NCBI RefSeq assembly: GCF_017874715.1
Contig: NZ_JAGGLR010000001.1
Coordinates: 248,001-312,000 of the forward strand
Direction of reading: 5' to 3'
DNA length: 64,000 nt
Source: Streptomyces iranensis
GTDB lineage: Bacteria > Actinomycetota > Actinomycetes > Streptomycetales > Streptomycetaceae
Both the position numbers and the translations under genes were made by a program. Numbering within the stretch: position 1 is the first letter of the stretch; each line of letters opens with the position of its first letter. The notes under the pieces were generated by a model, which saw nothing but the letters and a program-made list of their open reading frames with translations, did not search any database and had not been told where the DNA came from. This document shows positions 9,882-18,353 of this stretch, one piece after another.

Positions 9882-10850
9882 ATGACGTTTCCGCCGCCGT
9901 CGAACGAGCCCAACCGGCCTGGAAACGGCGGGGGGTTCGGTCCACCGCCGCAGCCGCAGCAGCAACCACAGCCACAGCCCGCGCAGCCGCAGCCGCAGCA
10001 AGGCTTCGGGCCACCGCCCCCGGCGGACCAGCCCGGTCCGCCCGCCCAGCCGAGCGGCGGTTTCGGTCCGCCCGCCCCACCGGCTCTGCTGCCCGGCGGC
10101 CCGCCCCCGGGCGCGCTGCCGCCAGGGTCCATACCCCCGGGCGCGCTGCCGCCCCCTCCCCCGCCGCCCGGCCCCGGCGGCTCCAGGACCACGGCGATCG
10201 TCATCGCGGCGGTGGTGGCCGTGGCGGTGGTCGTCGGCGCGATCGTCATCGGGACGAAGGACGACGGCGGCAAGGAGACGTCGGCCGACGTCGGCCCATC
10301 CGCCTCGGCCTCGGACCGCCCCCTCTCCTCGCCCTCGGACGCCGAGTCGTCCGCCGCCCCGTCGGGCTCGGAGGACCCCGGCGAGGGCGCGCCGCTGGGC
10401 GGCGGAAGCGAGGCCCCCGACGGGGATCCGGCCGCCTCGGAGTCGGCGGCCCCGGACGCGTCGGAGTCGGGCGCGCCCGGTGACAAGGTGCCGTATGTGG
10501 TGCTCGACCCCGGCAAGTGCTTCGACCACCCGGCGATGGACAGCAGCGTCACCAAGGTCGAGAAGCGGTCCTGCCACGGCCCGCACGACGGCGAGGTGAT
10601 CGCCAACGAGACGCTGAGCGGCGACTTCTCCACCGAGAAGGCGATTCAGACCAAGGCGCTCGCACTGTGCGCGACGGATGCCAAGAAGCGGCTCAAGAGC
10701 GTCCCCAACGACGGCCGGATGTATTACTACTACGCGCTGTACCCCGCGCTGGGCACGTACTCCATCCAGGGCGAGGACCAGGTCTCCTGCGCGCTCACGC
10801 TGAGCGCCGGGCGCGACGGCAAGAAGCTGAGCAAGCCCCTGCCGGGGTAG
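9882..10850 (+). CDS. Pro/Gln-rich single-pass protein with septum-formation-like domain
   Basis: Protein of 322 residues: a Pro/Gln/Gly-rich cytoplasmic N-terminus (1-100), one membrane segment (about 103-124), a Ser/Ala/Asp/Glu-rich extracellular linker (125-210), and a C-terminal domain with four cysteines (GKCFDHP, RSCHGPHDGE, LCATDAKK, QVSCAL). The CFDHP...C..PHDGE pattern resembles the Septum_form domain of actinobacterial membrane proteins, so a disulfide-bonded extracytoplasmic domain is likely. Start could be ATG 9864 or 9882; the second removes a short atypical leader. Divergent from hisI. Repeat element B begins directly after the stop. Confidence 0.7.
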   Translation: MTFPPPSNEPNRPGNGGGFGPPPQPQQQPQPQPAQPQPQQGFGPPPPADQPGPPAQPSGGFGPPAPPALLPGGPPPGALPPGSIPPGALPPPPPPPGPGGSRTTAIVIAAVVAVAVVVGAIVIGTKDDGGKETSADVGPSASASDRPLSSPSDAESSAAPSGSEDPGEGAPLGGGSEAPDGDPAASESAAPDASESGAPGDKVPYVVLDPGKCFDHPAMDSSVTKVEKRSCHGPHDGEVIANETLSGDFSTEKAIQTKALALCATDAKKRLKSVPNDGRMYYYYALYPALGTYSIQGEDQVSCALTLSAGRDGKKLSKPLPG

Positions 10851-11150
10851 GGAGTGTCCGGCGGTACGCGTACGCCTGCGGCGGGCTGCTCCCCTCCCCG
10901 CCCCTTCCGCCCACCTGACAATCTGCGGCTCCGCCGCGTGAGGGGCTCCGCCCCAGACCCCGGGCGGGGCTCCGCCCCGCACCATGGACCGGGCTCCGCC
11001 TCAGACCCAGGGACCAGGGGCTCCGCGCATACCCCGGACCGGGGTTCCGCCCGGGACCGGGCTCCATCCCAGACCCGGGGCCCAGGGGCGGTGCCCCTGC
11101 CACGCGGCGGAGCCGCACACCCCGTACGCCCCGCCGGGGCGCGGCGGCGC
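10851..11150. repeat. Repeat element B
   Basis: About 300 bp between two plus-strand genes, with no gene seen. It starts immediately after the stop at 10848-10850 with GGAGTGTCCGGCGG, then the CGCC-TGC-GGCGG hairpin and the C-rich tract (10889-10908). Degenerate GGGGCTCCGCCCC hairpin units follow up to about 11060, then a GGGGCGGTGCCCC hairpin near 11085 and a GCGGCGGAGCCGC palindrome near 11110. Only the left end module is present. Confidence 0.85.
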
Positions 11151-11191
11151 TCCTCATGGCAGCGGGCGGGCCCCGGTCGTAGGGTGGACGC

Positions 11192-11824
11192 ATGTCCACT
11201 CACGCGAAGCGCGAACGCCTGCTCCTCGCCGACCTCTTGGACGGCGCGGGCCCCGGGGCCCCGACGCTGTGCGAGGGCTGGACCACCCGCGATCTGGCGG
11301 CCCATCTGGTGGTCCGCGAGCGCCGCCCCGACGCGGCCGCCGGGGTGCTGGTCAAGCCGCTGGCGGCGCGGCTGGCCCGGGTGCAGGAGGAGTTCGCGGC
11401 GCGGCCGTACGAAGAGCTGCTCCAGCTGTTCCGCACCGGTCCGCCGCGGATGTCGCCGTTCGCGCTGAAGCAGGTGGACGAGGCGGCCAACAGCTTCGAG
11501 TTCTACGTCCATGCCGAGGATGTGCGCCGCGCCCGGCCGGACTGGACACCGCGCGAGCTGGACCCGGTCTTCGCCGACACGCTGTGGTCCCGCATCGAGC
11601 GCGGCGCCCGGATCTTCGGCCGCCGCTCCCCCGTCGGCCTGGTGCTGCGCCGCCCGGACGGCCGTACGGCGGTGGCCCGCCGCGGCACCCCGGTCGTCAC
11701 GGTCACCGGCGAACCGGGCGAGCTGGCGCTCTTCCTCACCGGCCGCCAGGATTCCGCCCGGGTCGAGCTGGAGGGCGACAAGGAGGCCGTGGCCGCGGCG
11801 CACGAGGCCGAGCTGGGCATCTGA
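11192..11824 (+). CDS. TIGR03085 family metal-binding protein (DinB/mycothiol-dependent-like)
   Basis: A 210-residue protein whose N-terminal four-helix bundle resembles the DinB/maleylpyruvate isomerase superfamily used by mycothiol-dependent enzymes. Visible motifs are TLCEGWTTRDLAAHLVVRE (about 26-44) and FEFYVHAEDVRRA (about 102-114), which supply histidines for a metal site. The C-terminal part is a small beta-rich domain. From memory this matches TIGR03085, of unknown substrate. Convergent with the GH114 gene; a weak GC hairpin lies between them. Confidence 0.75.
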   Translation: MSTHAKRERLLLADLLDGAGPGAPTLCEGWTTRDLAAHLVVRERRPDAAAGVLVKPLAARLARVQEEFAARPYEELLQLFRTGPPRMSPFALKQVDEAANSFEFYVHAEDVRRARPDWTPRELDPVFADTLWSRIERGARIFGRRSPVGLVLRRPDGRTAVARRGTPVVTVTGEPGELALFLTGRQDSARVELEGDKEAVAAAHEAELGI

Positions 11825-11844
11825 GCCGCCCGCCGAACGCGACG

Positions 11845-11865
11845 CGCCCCCGCCCGCGCGGGGCG
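11845..11865. terminator. Weak GC hairpin between convergent genes
   Basis: CGCCCC (11845-11850) and GGGGCG (11860-11865) form a 6-bp stem with a 9-nt loop between the convergent TIGR03085 and GH114 genes. It is the only candidate terminator in this 66-bp gap. The short stem keeps confidence low. Confidence 0.35.
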
Positions 11866-11890
11866 GACGGGGACGACACGAGGAAATCCC

Positions 11891-12721
11891 CTAACAGGTC
11901 TCGCGAACGTAGCCGTCCTCGCCCGCGGGCGAGACGTCCTCGTCCCGCCGGACGACGCTGAGCCGGTCGCCCCAGCCCTCGCACGCCTTGGCGAAGCCCT
12001 CGTCGCCGTACTCGACCGCCACCACATGGTCGTCGTACGCCTTGGCGAACTCACCGCACTCGTCGTACTCGCCGCACTCCTCGACCACCGCGAAGTCCAG
12101 CCCGGCCGCCTCCCGGTCGGGGAGGAGCTTCGCGGTGTTCTTCTGCGCGATGGCCAGCCCCTGGGCGTGGGCGTGTTCCGACAGCAGGGCCATGAACGCC
12201 TTGGCGTGAGCGGTGGTCAACAGCTTCTTGGAGCGTTCGTAGCTGTCGTAGTTGTCGGGCTCGACGGCGTCGAACCCCTTGTCGGCGCAGCCGTCGATCC
12301 ACCCGTTGACCTTGTCCGCCACCCGCTCGCGCTTCTCGGCGGTACGGAGGTCGAGCAGCGGTTCCTTCCACTTGATGTCGATGACGAGATCGCCGTTGCG
12401 GTCGCGCAGCAGCAGGTCGTCCGGCCACTGGTCGCGCTCGCCCGGCTGGACCTGGAAGGCGTTGACGTAGCAGATGTTGTACAGCCCGTTCGCCGGGGAG
12501 TCCCCGCGGTCGCGGCTGACGATGTCGACACCCTTCGGCGGGGTGTACGCCCCGCCAATCTGGTAGTCGAAGCCACCGTGGACGGGCGGCAGCGCCACTT
12601 CGGACGCGCTGGCTCCCGAGGACATGGACACGGTCGCGACGGCGGCCGCAGCGGCGGCGGCCGTCACCACCGACGCGAGGGCCCAGCGGCGACGAAGGCG
12701 TGCGGCATGGCTGGCTGGCAT
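11891..12721 (-). CDS. Secreted endo-alpha-1,4-polygalactosaminidase-like protein (GH114)
   Basis: A 276-residue exported protein of the glycoside hydrolase GH114 family (TIM barrel, alpha-galactosaminoglycan cleavage). A signal peptide is clear: MPASHAARLRRRW, an Ala/Val-rich core, and cleavage near ASASE (about residue 40). Mature motifs include FDYQIGGAY, DIVSRDRG, NICYVNAFQ, GFDAVEPDNYDSY and VVEECGEYDECGEF, with candidate acid catalysts in the EPDN and VEECGEY blocks. ATG at 12721 is supported by a GGAGC site 6 bp upstream; upstream in-frame codons lack this. Substrate assignment is by family only. Confidence 0.8.
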   Translation of the reverse strand: MPASHAARLRRRWALASVVTAAAAAAAVATVSMSSGASASEVALPPVHGGFDYQIGGAYTPPKGVDIVSRDRGDSPANGLYNICYVNAFQVQPGERDQWPDDLLLRDRNGDLVIDIKWKEPLLDLRTAEKRERVADKVNGWIDGCADKGFDAVEPDNYDSYERSKKLLTTAHAKAFMALLSEHAHAQGLAIAQKNTAKLLPDREAAGLDFAVVEECGEYDECGEFAKAYDDHVVAVEYGDEGFAKACEGWGDRLSVVRRDEDVSPAGEDGYVRETC

Positions 12722-12901
12722 GAAAGCTCCAACACTCGCGGGTAGCGTCCCCGCCTCGGATGGCATCCGCCGTCCTGGCGACTGTGTCCGGGCTCGGGAC
12801 CGGCACCGGGTCCCTACCGGCTGGGCGCACCTCTTGCGCGGCACGGGGCAAGTACACCGTGCGGCTGCTGCGATCAAAGCGGGCCCCGGCAACGGCGTCA
12901 A

Positions 12902-13005
12902 GTCGGCCGTCCCCCTCGGCCGGATGGCATCACGTCAGCCGTCCCCCTGGACCGGATGGCCTCAGGTCAGCCGTCGCCCCTGGACCGGATGGCCTCAAGT
13001 CAGCG
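12902..13005. repeat. 32-bp tandem repeat across the ydjC-like stop
   Basis: Three copies of a 32-33-bp unit starting at 12902, 12934 and 12966, and a partial fourth at 12999. Each contains a GTCAGCCGTC-like start and a GGACCGGATGGC-like end. The last copies include the stop codon of the minus-strand deacetylase-like gene (TCA at 12995), so the duplication includes the 3' end of the gene. Confidence 0.85.
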
Positions 13006-13858
13006 GCCCCCGGGACCAGATCCGCTGGAGCGGCCGGTAGTCGATCACCATGACGCCCTCCTCCGCCAGCACTTCGCGGGCCCGAGCCGACGTCAGGAAC
13101 GCGTGGTCGCCGTGGCGCACCCGCCATCCGCCGCCGGGCTCGGCGGCCCGCGACCGGGCGTCGTCAAGACCGGGGTGGACCGCCCACTCGCTGAGCCCGG
13201 ACGGAAGAGCGCGCAGCAGCTCGGCGTAGCGGGCCGCCTTACCGTCGATGTCGAGGGCGAAGCTGTCCAGGAAGTCATGGTCGGTGACCGGCAGCCCCCG
13301 CCCGCGCGCCGTCCGGCGGCCGCCGTCGAGCCAGACCCGTACCGCCAGTCCGTACTCCCCCGCCAGCGCCACGGTCAGTTCGAAGACGTCCTCGCGGCCG
13401 CCGTCGGCCAGGCAGTGCCAGTCCAGGTGAGTCGGCGTCAGTCCCGTGTCGGCCACGACCTCGATCTGGGCCCGGAACTCCCGCTCGATCTCCTCGGGGC
13501 GCGCCCGCGCGAACAGCTCCTCCCGCCGGTCGGCGGTGAAGAGCTCGCCCCGCTCGTCGAGCAGAGACGCCACCTTCCCCTTCGCGCTCAGCGGTCCCCA
13601 CCGGAGGTGATCCGCGTCGCGGACGAGCGTGAGGTGAATGCCGAACGGGACGCCCGGTCGCGCGCGCAGCATCCGCAGGGCCTGCGACGCCCCCGGGCAC
13701 GGCACCATCAGACTGCAGGAGCTCGCGATCCCCTCCTCGATCGCGTCGATGACGGCGACGTTGACCGACTCGTGCATGCCGAGGTCGTCGCAGTTGACGA
13801 TGAGCACCCGCGCATCGGGCGGGAACCCCAGCAGCTGACTCGACGTGACTCCGTCCAT
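12995..13858 (-). CDS. YdjC/ChbG-like carbohydrate deacetylase
   Basis: A 287-residue member of the YdjC/ChbG family, metal-dependent deacetylases acting on N-acetylated oligosaccharides. Metal ligands are visible in NCDDLGMHESVN (about 24-35), FGIHLTLVRD (about 76) and LDWHCLADGG (about 144). Start ATG at 13858 (MDGVTSSQLL) is preferred over a 17-residue longer reading. It sits with a GH114-like hydrolase and an SDR gene on the same strand. The ligand is not predictable from sequence. Confidence 0.8.
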   Translation of the reverse strand: MDGVTSSQLLGFPPDARVLIVNCDDLGMHESVNVAVIDAIEEGIASSCSLMVPCPGASQALRMLRARPGVPFGIHLTLVRDADHLRWGPLSAKGKVASLLDERGELFTADRREELFARARPEEIEREFRAQIEVVADTGLTPTHLDWHCLADGGREDVFELTVALAGEYGLAVRVWLDGGRRTARGRGLPVTDHDFLDSFALDIDGKAARYAELLRALPSGLSEWAVHPGLDDARSRAAEPGGGWRVRHGDHAFLTSARAREVLAEEGVMVIDYRPLQRIWSRGPLT

Positions 13859-13907
13859 GCCCTCAGTGTGAGCCGCCGTCAGCGATCGCCCCACCGGTTT
13901 TCCGCCC

Positions 13908-13963
13908 ACCCCTCCTGGACGGGCCCGCCCCCTTCTGGACGGCCCCCTTCCTGGACGGCCCGC
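13908..13963. repeat. Short tandem repeat after SDR stop
   Basis: Three imperfect copies of a unit containing TTCTGGACGGCCC-like sequence (about 17-20 bp) immediately downstream of the SDR stop (13966-13968, minus strand) and upstream of the YdjC-like gene. No gene is seen here. Confidence 0.75.
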
Positions 13964-13965
13964 CT

Positions 13966-14718
13966 CTACTGGGCACTCGCCACCGGGCGCACCACGATCT
14001 CGTTGACGTCGACCTCCCGCGGCTGTCCGATGGCGTACGCGATGGCGTCGGCGATCGCGGAGGCGGGGATGGCCACCGAACGGTAGGTCTTCATGGCCTC
14101 ACGGGCGCTCGGGTCGGAGATGGACTCGGCGAGTTCGGACTCGGTCACGCCCGGGGAGACCAGGCTGACCCGGATGTCACCGGCCGACTCCTGGCGCAGC
14201 CCCTCCGAGATGGCGCGCACGGCGAACTTGGTGGCGCAGTACACCGCGGCGGTGGGCGATACCTCGTACGCGCCGACCGAGGCGATGTTCACGACGTGCC
14301 CGCCGCCCTGCTCCCGCATCACCGGCAGGGCCGCGGCGATGCCGTACAGCACACCGCGCACATTCACATCGAGCATCCGGTCCCATTCGTCGACCTTCAG
14401 CGCCTCGAGCGGTGAAAGGGGCATCACCCCGGCGTTGTTGACCATCACGTCCACCCGCCCGAACCGCTCCCGGGCGGCCGCCACGAAGGCCCGCATGTCA
14501 TCGGCCGCGGTGACATCCAGCCTCTGGTACGCCGCGCTGCCGCCCTCGGCGGTGATCTCCCCGGCCAGCTCCCCCAGCCGCTCGGTCCGCCGCGCCCCCA
14601 GATAGACCCGGTGCCCGTCGGCGGCGAGCCGACGCGCGGTCGCCGCGCCGATCCCGCTGCTGGCCCCGGTGATGAGCACGACCTTGCCGGTCCCGGTCAT
14701 GTCGTTCTTGGCGTTCAT
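13966..14718 (-). CDS. Short-chain dehydrogenase/reductase
   Basis: A 250-residue classical SDR oxidoreductase using NAD(P)H. The cofactor motif TGASSGIG is at 17-24, NNAG near 95, and the catalytic Ser...YxxxK is seen as IASVGAYEVSPTAAVYCATK, with Tyr and Lys four residues apart. An Arg-Arg-Thr after beta-2 (GARRTER) favours NADPH, by inference. ATG at 14718 has an AAGGGA site. Divergent from the OsmC gene, so the two may share a regulatory region and respond to similar stress. Substrate unknown. Confidence 0.9.
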   Translation of the reverse strand: MNAKNDMTGTGKVVLITGASSGIGAATARRLAADGHRVYLGARRTERLGELAGEITAEGGSAAYQRLDVTAADDMRAFVAAARERFGRVDVMVNNAGVMPLSPLEALKVDEWDRMLDVNVRGVLYGIAAALPVMREQGGGHVVNIASVGAYEVSPTAAVYCATKFAVRAISEGLRQESAGDIRVSLVSPGVTESELAESISDPSAREAMKTYRSVAIPASAIADAIAYAIGQPREVDVNEIVVRPVASAQ

Positions 14719-14893
14719 GGCGGTATCCCTTTCCGTCCCTGTGCGGCTCTGTGCCGACCCCACCGAGTCTGCGCAGGTCAGAGCCCCCGTACCAGGACGC
14801 ACTTCTCCTGGGTGCGACACTCCCAGTCAGCACGGCACGATGGGCGGGGGCCAGTTCCGCCACCGCTGGGACACGAAGGGGAGCGCACAGACA

Positions 14894-15364
14894 ATGGGCC
14901 GACAGCACACCTACCGCGCAACCGTCCGGTGGACCGGTAACACCGGTTCGGGGACGACTGGTTACCGGGACTACGGGCGGTCGCACGACATCTTCGGCGA
15001 GGGGAAGCCGACCCTGCGGGGCAGTGCCGATCCCGCGTTCCTGGGGGATCCGGAGTGCTGGAATCCGGAGGAGTTCCTGCTGGCCTCGCTCTCGCAGTGC
15101 CACATGCTGACCTACCTGTCCGTTTGCGCCCGGGACGGGGTGACGGTCACGGCGTACGAGGACGTCGCCGCCGGGGTCATGGAGGAGACGGCCGGGCACA
15201 GCGGGCGCTTCACCGAGGTGGTGCTCAATCCGGTGGTCACCGTCGCGGACGAGGCGATGCTGGAGCGGGCGCGTTCGGCGCACAAGGACGCCCATCAGGC
15301 GTGCTTCATCGCGAACTCGGTCAACTTCCCCGTCCGCCATCAGCCGGCCGTCCGGGTCGGCTGA
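14894..15364 (+). CDS. OsmC family peroxiredoxin-like protein
   Basis: A 156-residue OsmC/Ohr-fold protein, a thiol-dependent hydroperoxide-detoxifying family. The two catalytic-type cysteines are visible in SLSQCHMLTYL and in HQACFIANSVNFPV near the C-terminus. Start ATG at 14894 (MGRQHTYRATVRW) follows an AGGGGAG site; the longer upstream reading is not OsmC-like. It converges with the Old Yellow Enzyme gene with only 2 bp between stop codons. Confidence 0.9.
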   Translation: MGRQHTYRATVRWTGNTGSGTTGYRDYGRSHDIFGEGKPTLRGSADPAFLGDPECWNPEEFLLASLSQCHMLTYLSVCARDGVTVTAYEDVAAGVMEETAGHSGRFTEVVLNPVVTVADEAMLERARSAHKDAHQACFIANSVNFPVRHQPAVRVG

Positions 15365-15366
15365 GC

Positions 15367-16467
15367 TCAGGCCGCGGTCAGGGTGGGGTAGTCCGTGTAG
15401 CCGGTCTCGCCGCCCACGTACATCAGATAGGCGTCCCGGATGGGGTTGAGCGGGGCGCCGGTGCGCAGGCGCGTCACCAGGTCGGGGTTGGCCAGGAAGG
15501 TGCGGCCGAGGGCGATCAGGTCGGCGCCTTCGGCCAGCAGCGCCCCGGCCCGGCGCATACCGCCGTCGGCGGGGACGCCGTCGCCGGACAGTGACGGGTT
15601 GGCGATCAGCGTGGCCGGCCAGGAGGCGCGGAGCTCCCGGAAGAGCGGCTGGTCCGGCCGGGCGCGGACGATGTGCAGATAGGCGAGGCCGGTGTCCGCG
15701 AGCTCCCTGATGAGCGCGGGGTAGAGGGCCTCGGTGTCGCCCTCCTCGATGCCGTTGACGGTGGATCCGGGCGAGACGCGCAGGCCCACCCGCTCGGGGC
15801 CGATCGCGTCGGCGACGGCGTGGACCACCTCGGCCACGAACCGGACGCGCCCGGCCACCGAACCGCCGTAGGCGTCGGTGCGGCGATTGGTGCCCTGGGC
15901 CAGGAACTGGTGGAGGAGGTAGCCGTTGGCGGCGTGCACCTCCACTCCGGCGAAGCCCGCGCCCCGGGCGTTACGCGCGGCGGCGGCGAAGTCGGCGACG
16001 GTGGAACGGATCTCCTCGACCGTCATCTCGCGCGGTACGACGGCCTGCTGATGGCCGTTCGGGGTGAAGATCGTCTCCGGGAGCGGGACCGGCGAGGGCG
16101 CCACCGGCATCAGCCCGCTGGTGTCCGGGTGGCCGACCCGGCCGCCGTGCTGAAGCTGGAGGAACATCCGGCCGCCCGCCGTGTGCACCGCGTCGGTCAC
16201 CCGCCGCCATCCGGCCACCTGCGCCGCGTTGTGGATCGCGGCGATATCGGGGTAGGTCTGGCCCACCGCGCTGGGCGTGGCGGCCTCGGCGACGATCAGC
16301 CCGGCCGTGGCGCGCTGGGCGTAGTAGGTGGCCATGATCGGCAGGGGCACGCCGTCGGCGGCGGCGCGGTTACGGGTCATCGGTGCCATGACCAGGCGGT
16401 TGGGGAGGTCGAGAGGGCCGAGTCGGGCGGGTTCGAAGAGGCTGGGTATCTCGGGTGTGTGCGTCAT
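15367..16467 (-). CDS. Old Yellow Enzyme family alkene reductase
   Basis: A 366-residue FMN-dependent ene-reductase (NemA/N-ethylmaleimide reductase type) that reduces activated C=C bonds. The FMN-binding start NRLVMAPMTRNRA, LQHGGRVGHP, the active-site region VEVHAANGYLLHQF, NRRTDAYGGS and the C-terminal GADLIALGRTFLANPD are all standard. It is divergently transcribed from a MerR-family regulator with an 81-bp spacer, an arrangement that usually means direct control by that regulator. The ligand is likely an electrophile, by inference. Confidence 0.94.
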   Translation of the reverse strand: MTHTPEIPSLFEPARLGPLDLPNRLVMAPMTRNRAAADGVPLPIMATYYAQRATAGLIVAEAATPSAVGQTYPDIAAIHNAAQVAGWRRVTDAVHTAGGRMFLQLQHGGRVGHPDTSGLMPVAPSPVPLPETIFTPNGHQQAVVPREMTVEEIRSTVADFAAAARNARGAGFAGVEVHAANGYLLHQFLAQGTNRRTDAYGGSVAGRVRFVAEVVHAVADAIGPERVGLRVSPGSTVNGIEEGDTEALYPALIRELADTGLAYLHIVRARPDQPLFRELRASWPATLIANPSLSGDGVPADGGMRRAGALLAEGADLIALGRTFLANPDLVTRLRTGAPLNPIRDAYLMYVGGETGYTDYPTLTAA

Positions 16468-16487
16468 GCGGGTACGGTAAAACTTGC

Positions 16488-16523
16488 CATTGATGTCAGA
16501 TTCAAGCTGATGTCGGCTTCAAC
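16488..16523. promoter_or_regulatory. Candidate MerR operator between OYE and merR
   Basis: Two direct repeats of TGATGTC(A/G)G-TTCAA begin at 16491 and 16508, 17 bp apart, inside the 81-bp divergent gap. The surrounding TTGCC...TTCAA stretch has partial dyad symmetry. MerR-type proteins usually bind between -35 and -10 boxes of the divergent promoter. The site is a prediction. Confidence 0.45.
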
Positions 16524-16548
16524 CCCGGACCGGCGGGCGAGGTGAGGA

Positions 16549-16914
16549 ATGCGGATCGGCGAACTGGCGCGGCGCACCGGCGTCAGCGAGCGCTCCCTGC
16601 GCTACTACGAGAAGCAGGACCTGATGACGGCCGAGCGCACCCCGGGCGGCCATCGCGAGTACGGGGAGGGCTCGGTGGACCGCGTCATCCGCATCCAGGA
16701 GCTGTTCGCAGCGGGGCTGTGCAGCGAGAAGATCGCCCAGCTGCTCCCCTGCATGCGGGACTCGGACGGCGGCCCCTTGCGGACGGCCAACGGGCAGCTG
16801 GTCTCCGACCTGACGGTGGAGCGGGAGCGCATCGACCGCATGATCGCGGACCTGCTCCGCTCCCGTGAGGTCCTGGACGAGGTGATCGAGGCGGCGTCGG
16901 TCCCGGCCGAGTAG
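16549..16914 (+). CDS. MerR family transcriptional regulator
   Basis: A 121-residue MerR-type activator. The N-terminal winged helix-turn-helix MRIGELARRTGVSERSLRYYEKQ is typical, followed by GGHREY and a dimerisation helix from about residue 80 to 115. One cysteine (LPCM) is the only candidate thiol sensor. The short effector region resembles the small MerR proteins that regulate adjacent ene-reductases or dehydrogenases. Divergent from the OYE gene. Repeat element C follows. Confidence 0.9.
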   Translation: MRIGELARRTGVSERSLRYYEKQDLMTAERTPGGHREYGEGSVDRVIRIQELFAAGLCSEKIAQLLPCMRDSDGGPLRTANGQLVSDLTVERERIDRMIADLLRSREVLDEVIEAASVPAE

Positions 16915-16982
16915 CCGGGCGCGCCGGACATCCCGTAAGCGCCCGCGCCGTCGACCACTACCGCGAGCGGCCGGGCTCCGCC

Positions 16983-17150
16983 GCGAAGTGATACCAGGCG
17001 CGCCCGCGGCATGGATATGCACCCCAGACCTCGGGCCGGGGCTCCGCCCCTGGACCCGGGGTCCGGGGCGGAGCCCCAGTTGTGGGAAGGGGCGGGGAGG
17101 GGACAGCCCGCCGCAGGCGTCCCAATCCGCCGGACACCCCCTGGACGGCG
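16983..17150. repeat. Repeat element C
   Basis: A short copy of the repeat family between convergent merR and hisF. It holds one long GGGGCTCCGCCCC...GGGGCGGAGCCCC hairpin pair (about 17037-17079), the C-rich tract on the minus strand (17084-17102), the hairpin module and the terminus complement CCGCCGGACACCCC ending near 17143, about 20 bp after the hisF stop. The left end module is absent. Confidence 0.85.
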
Positions 17151-17163
17151 GTGCGGCCGCGCC

Positions 17164-17946
17164 TCAGCGCACCGGGTGCCCCGCATCCCGCAGCGCGTCC
17201 TTCACCTGTCCGATCCGCAGATCGCCGAAGTGGAAGACGGAGGCGGCCAGCACCGCGTCCGCGCCCGCCGCGACCGCCGGGGCGAAGTCGGTGAGCTTAC
17301 CGGCACCGCCGCTGGCGATCACCGGGACGGTGACGTGCTTGCGGACGGCCTCGATCATGGCCGTGTCGTAGCCGTCCTTGGTGCCGTCCGCGTCCATGGA
17401 GTTCAGCAGGATCTCCCCGGCGCCCAGCTCCGCCGCGCGGTGGGCCCATTCGACGGCGTCGATGCCGGTGCCGCGGCGGCCGCCGTGGGTGGTGACCTCG
17501 TAGCCGGAGGGGGTCACCGATGCCCCGTCGGGAGTAGGCGTGCAGCGGCGGGCGTCGACCGAGAGGACGAGCACCTGGCTGCCGAAGCGCTCGGCGATCT
17601 CGCGGATCAGCTCGGGGCGGGCGATGGCGGCGGTGTTGACGCCGACCTTGTCCGCCCCGGCGCGCAGCAGTTTGTCGACGTCCTCCGGGGTGCGGACGCC
17701 ACCGCCGACCGTGAGCGGGATGAAGACCTGCTCGGCGGTGCGGCGGACCACGTCGTAGGTGGTCTCGCGGTCGCCCGAGGAGGCGGTGATGTCGAGGAAG
17801 GTCAGCTCGTCCGCGCCCTCCTCGCCGTAGATCTTGGCCATCTCGACCGGGTCGCCCGCGTCGCGCAGATTCTGGAAGTTGACGCCCTTGACCACCCGGC
17901 CGTTGTCCACGTCCAGGCAGGGGATGACTCGGACCGCCAGGGTCAT
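17164..17946 (-). CDS. hisF: Imidazole glycerol phosphate synthase cyclase subunit
   Basis: With HisH makes imidazole glycerol phosphate and AICAR. The 260-residue TIM barrel begins [21 protein letters not shown], with the catalytic Asp near residue 14, and has the second phosphate motif near [13 protein letters not shown]. Its ATG overlaps the ridA stop by 4 bp (ATGA). Last gene of the his operon; element C follows as candidate terminator. Confidence 0.97.
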   Translation of the reverse strand: MTLAVRVIPCLDVDNGRVVKGVNFQNLRDAGDPVEMAKIYGEEGADELTFLDITASSGDRETTYDVVRRTAEQVFIPLTVGGGVRTPEDVDKLLRAGADKVGVNTAAIARPELIREIAERFGSQVLVLSVDARRCTPTPDGASVTPSGYEVTTHGGRRGTGIDAVEWAHRAAELGAGEILLNSMDADGTKDGYDTAMIEAVRKHVTVPVIASGGAGKLTDFAPAVAAGADAVLAASVFHFGDLRIGQVKDALRDAGHPVR

Positions 17947-18353
17947 GACTGTCGTGCTCCTCGGAATGCTTCCAGTTCGACTTCCACCAGGACGCGCGAG
18001 TCGACGAAGCCGGACACCACGACCAGCGTCGCGGCGGGGCGCACGGCGTCGAAGAGCTCCTTGTGGGCGCGGCCCACCTCGTCCACGTCGCGGGCGTGGG
18101 TGAGGTACATACGGGTGCGGACCACCGATTCGACGCCGAGGTCGAACTTCTTCAGCGAGTCCAGCGCATGGCGGAAGGCCGCAAGCGTCTGCTCGTACGG
18201 ATCCCCCTCGCCCTCCAGCACACCGCGCTCCGCGAGCGGCATCGTCCCGGCGACGAGCACCAGGTCACCGGCCTCGACGGCTCGGGCGAACCCGATGGTC
18301 TGCTCCCAGGGACTCTCGGTCTGGACCCGTCGCCCGATCTCGGGTGAGGTCAT
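17943..18353 (-). CDS. RidA/YjgF family protein
   Basis: A 136-residue RidA-family protein. The best-known members deaminate reactive enamine/imine intermediates released by PLP enzymes. The fold motifs are seen in [33 protein letters not shown] and VEVELEAF. The usual catalytic Arg equivalent is plausibly RTRMY. It overlaps priA upstream and hisF downstream by 4 bp each, so it is translated as part of the his operon. Whether it protects a his enzyme or is only co-transcribed is open. Confidence 0.85.
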   Translation of the reverse strand: MTSPEIGRRVQTESPWEQTIGFARAVEAGDLVLVAGTMPLAERGVLEGEGDPYEQTLAAFRHALDSLKKFDLGVESVVRTRMYLTHARDVDEVGRAHKELFDAVRPAATLVVVSGFVDSRVLVEVELEAFRGARQS

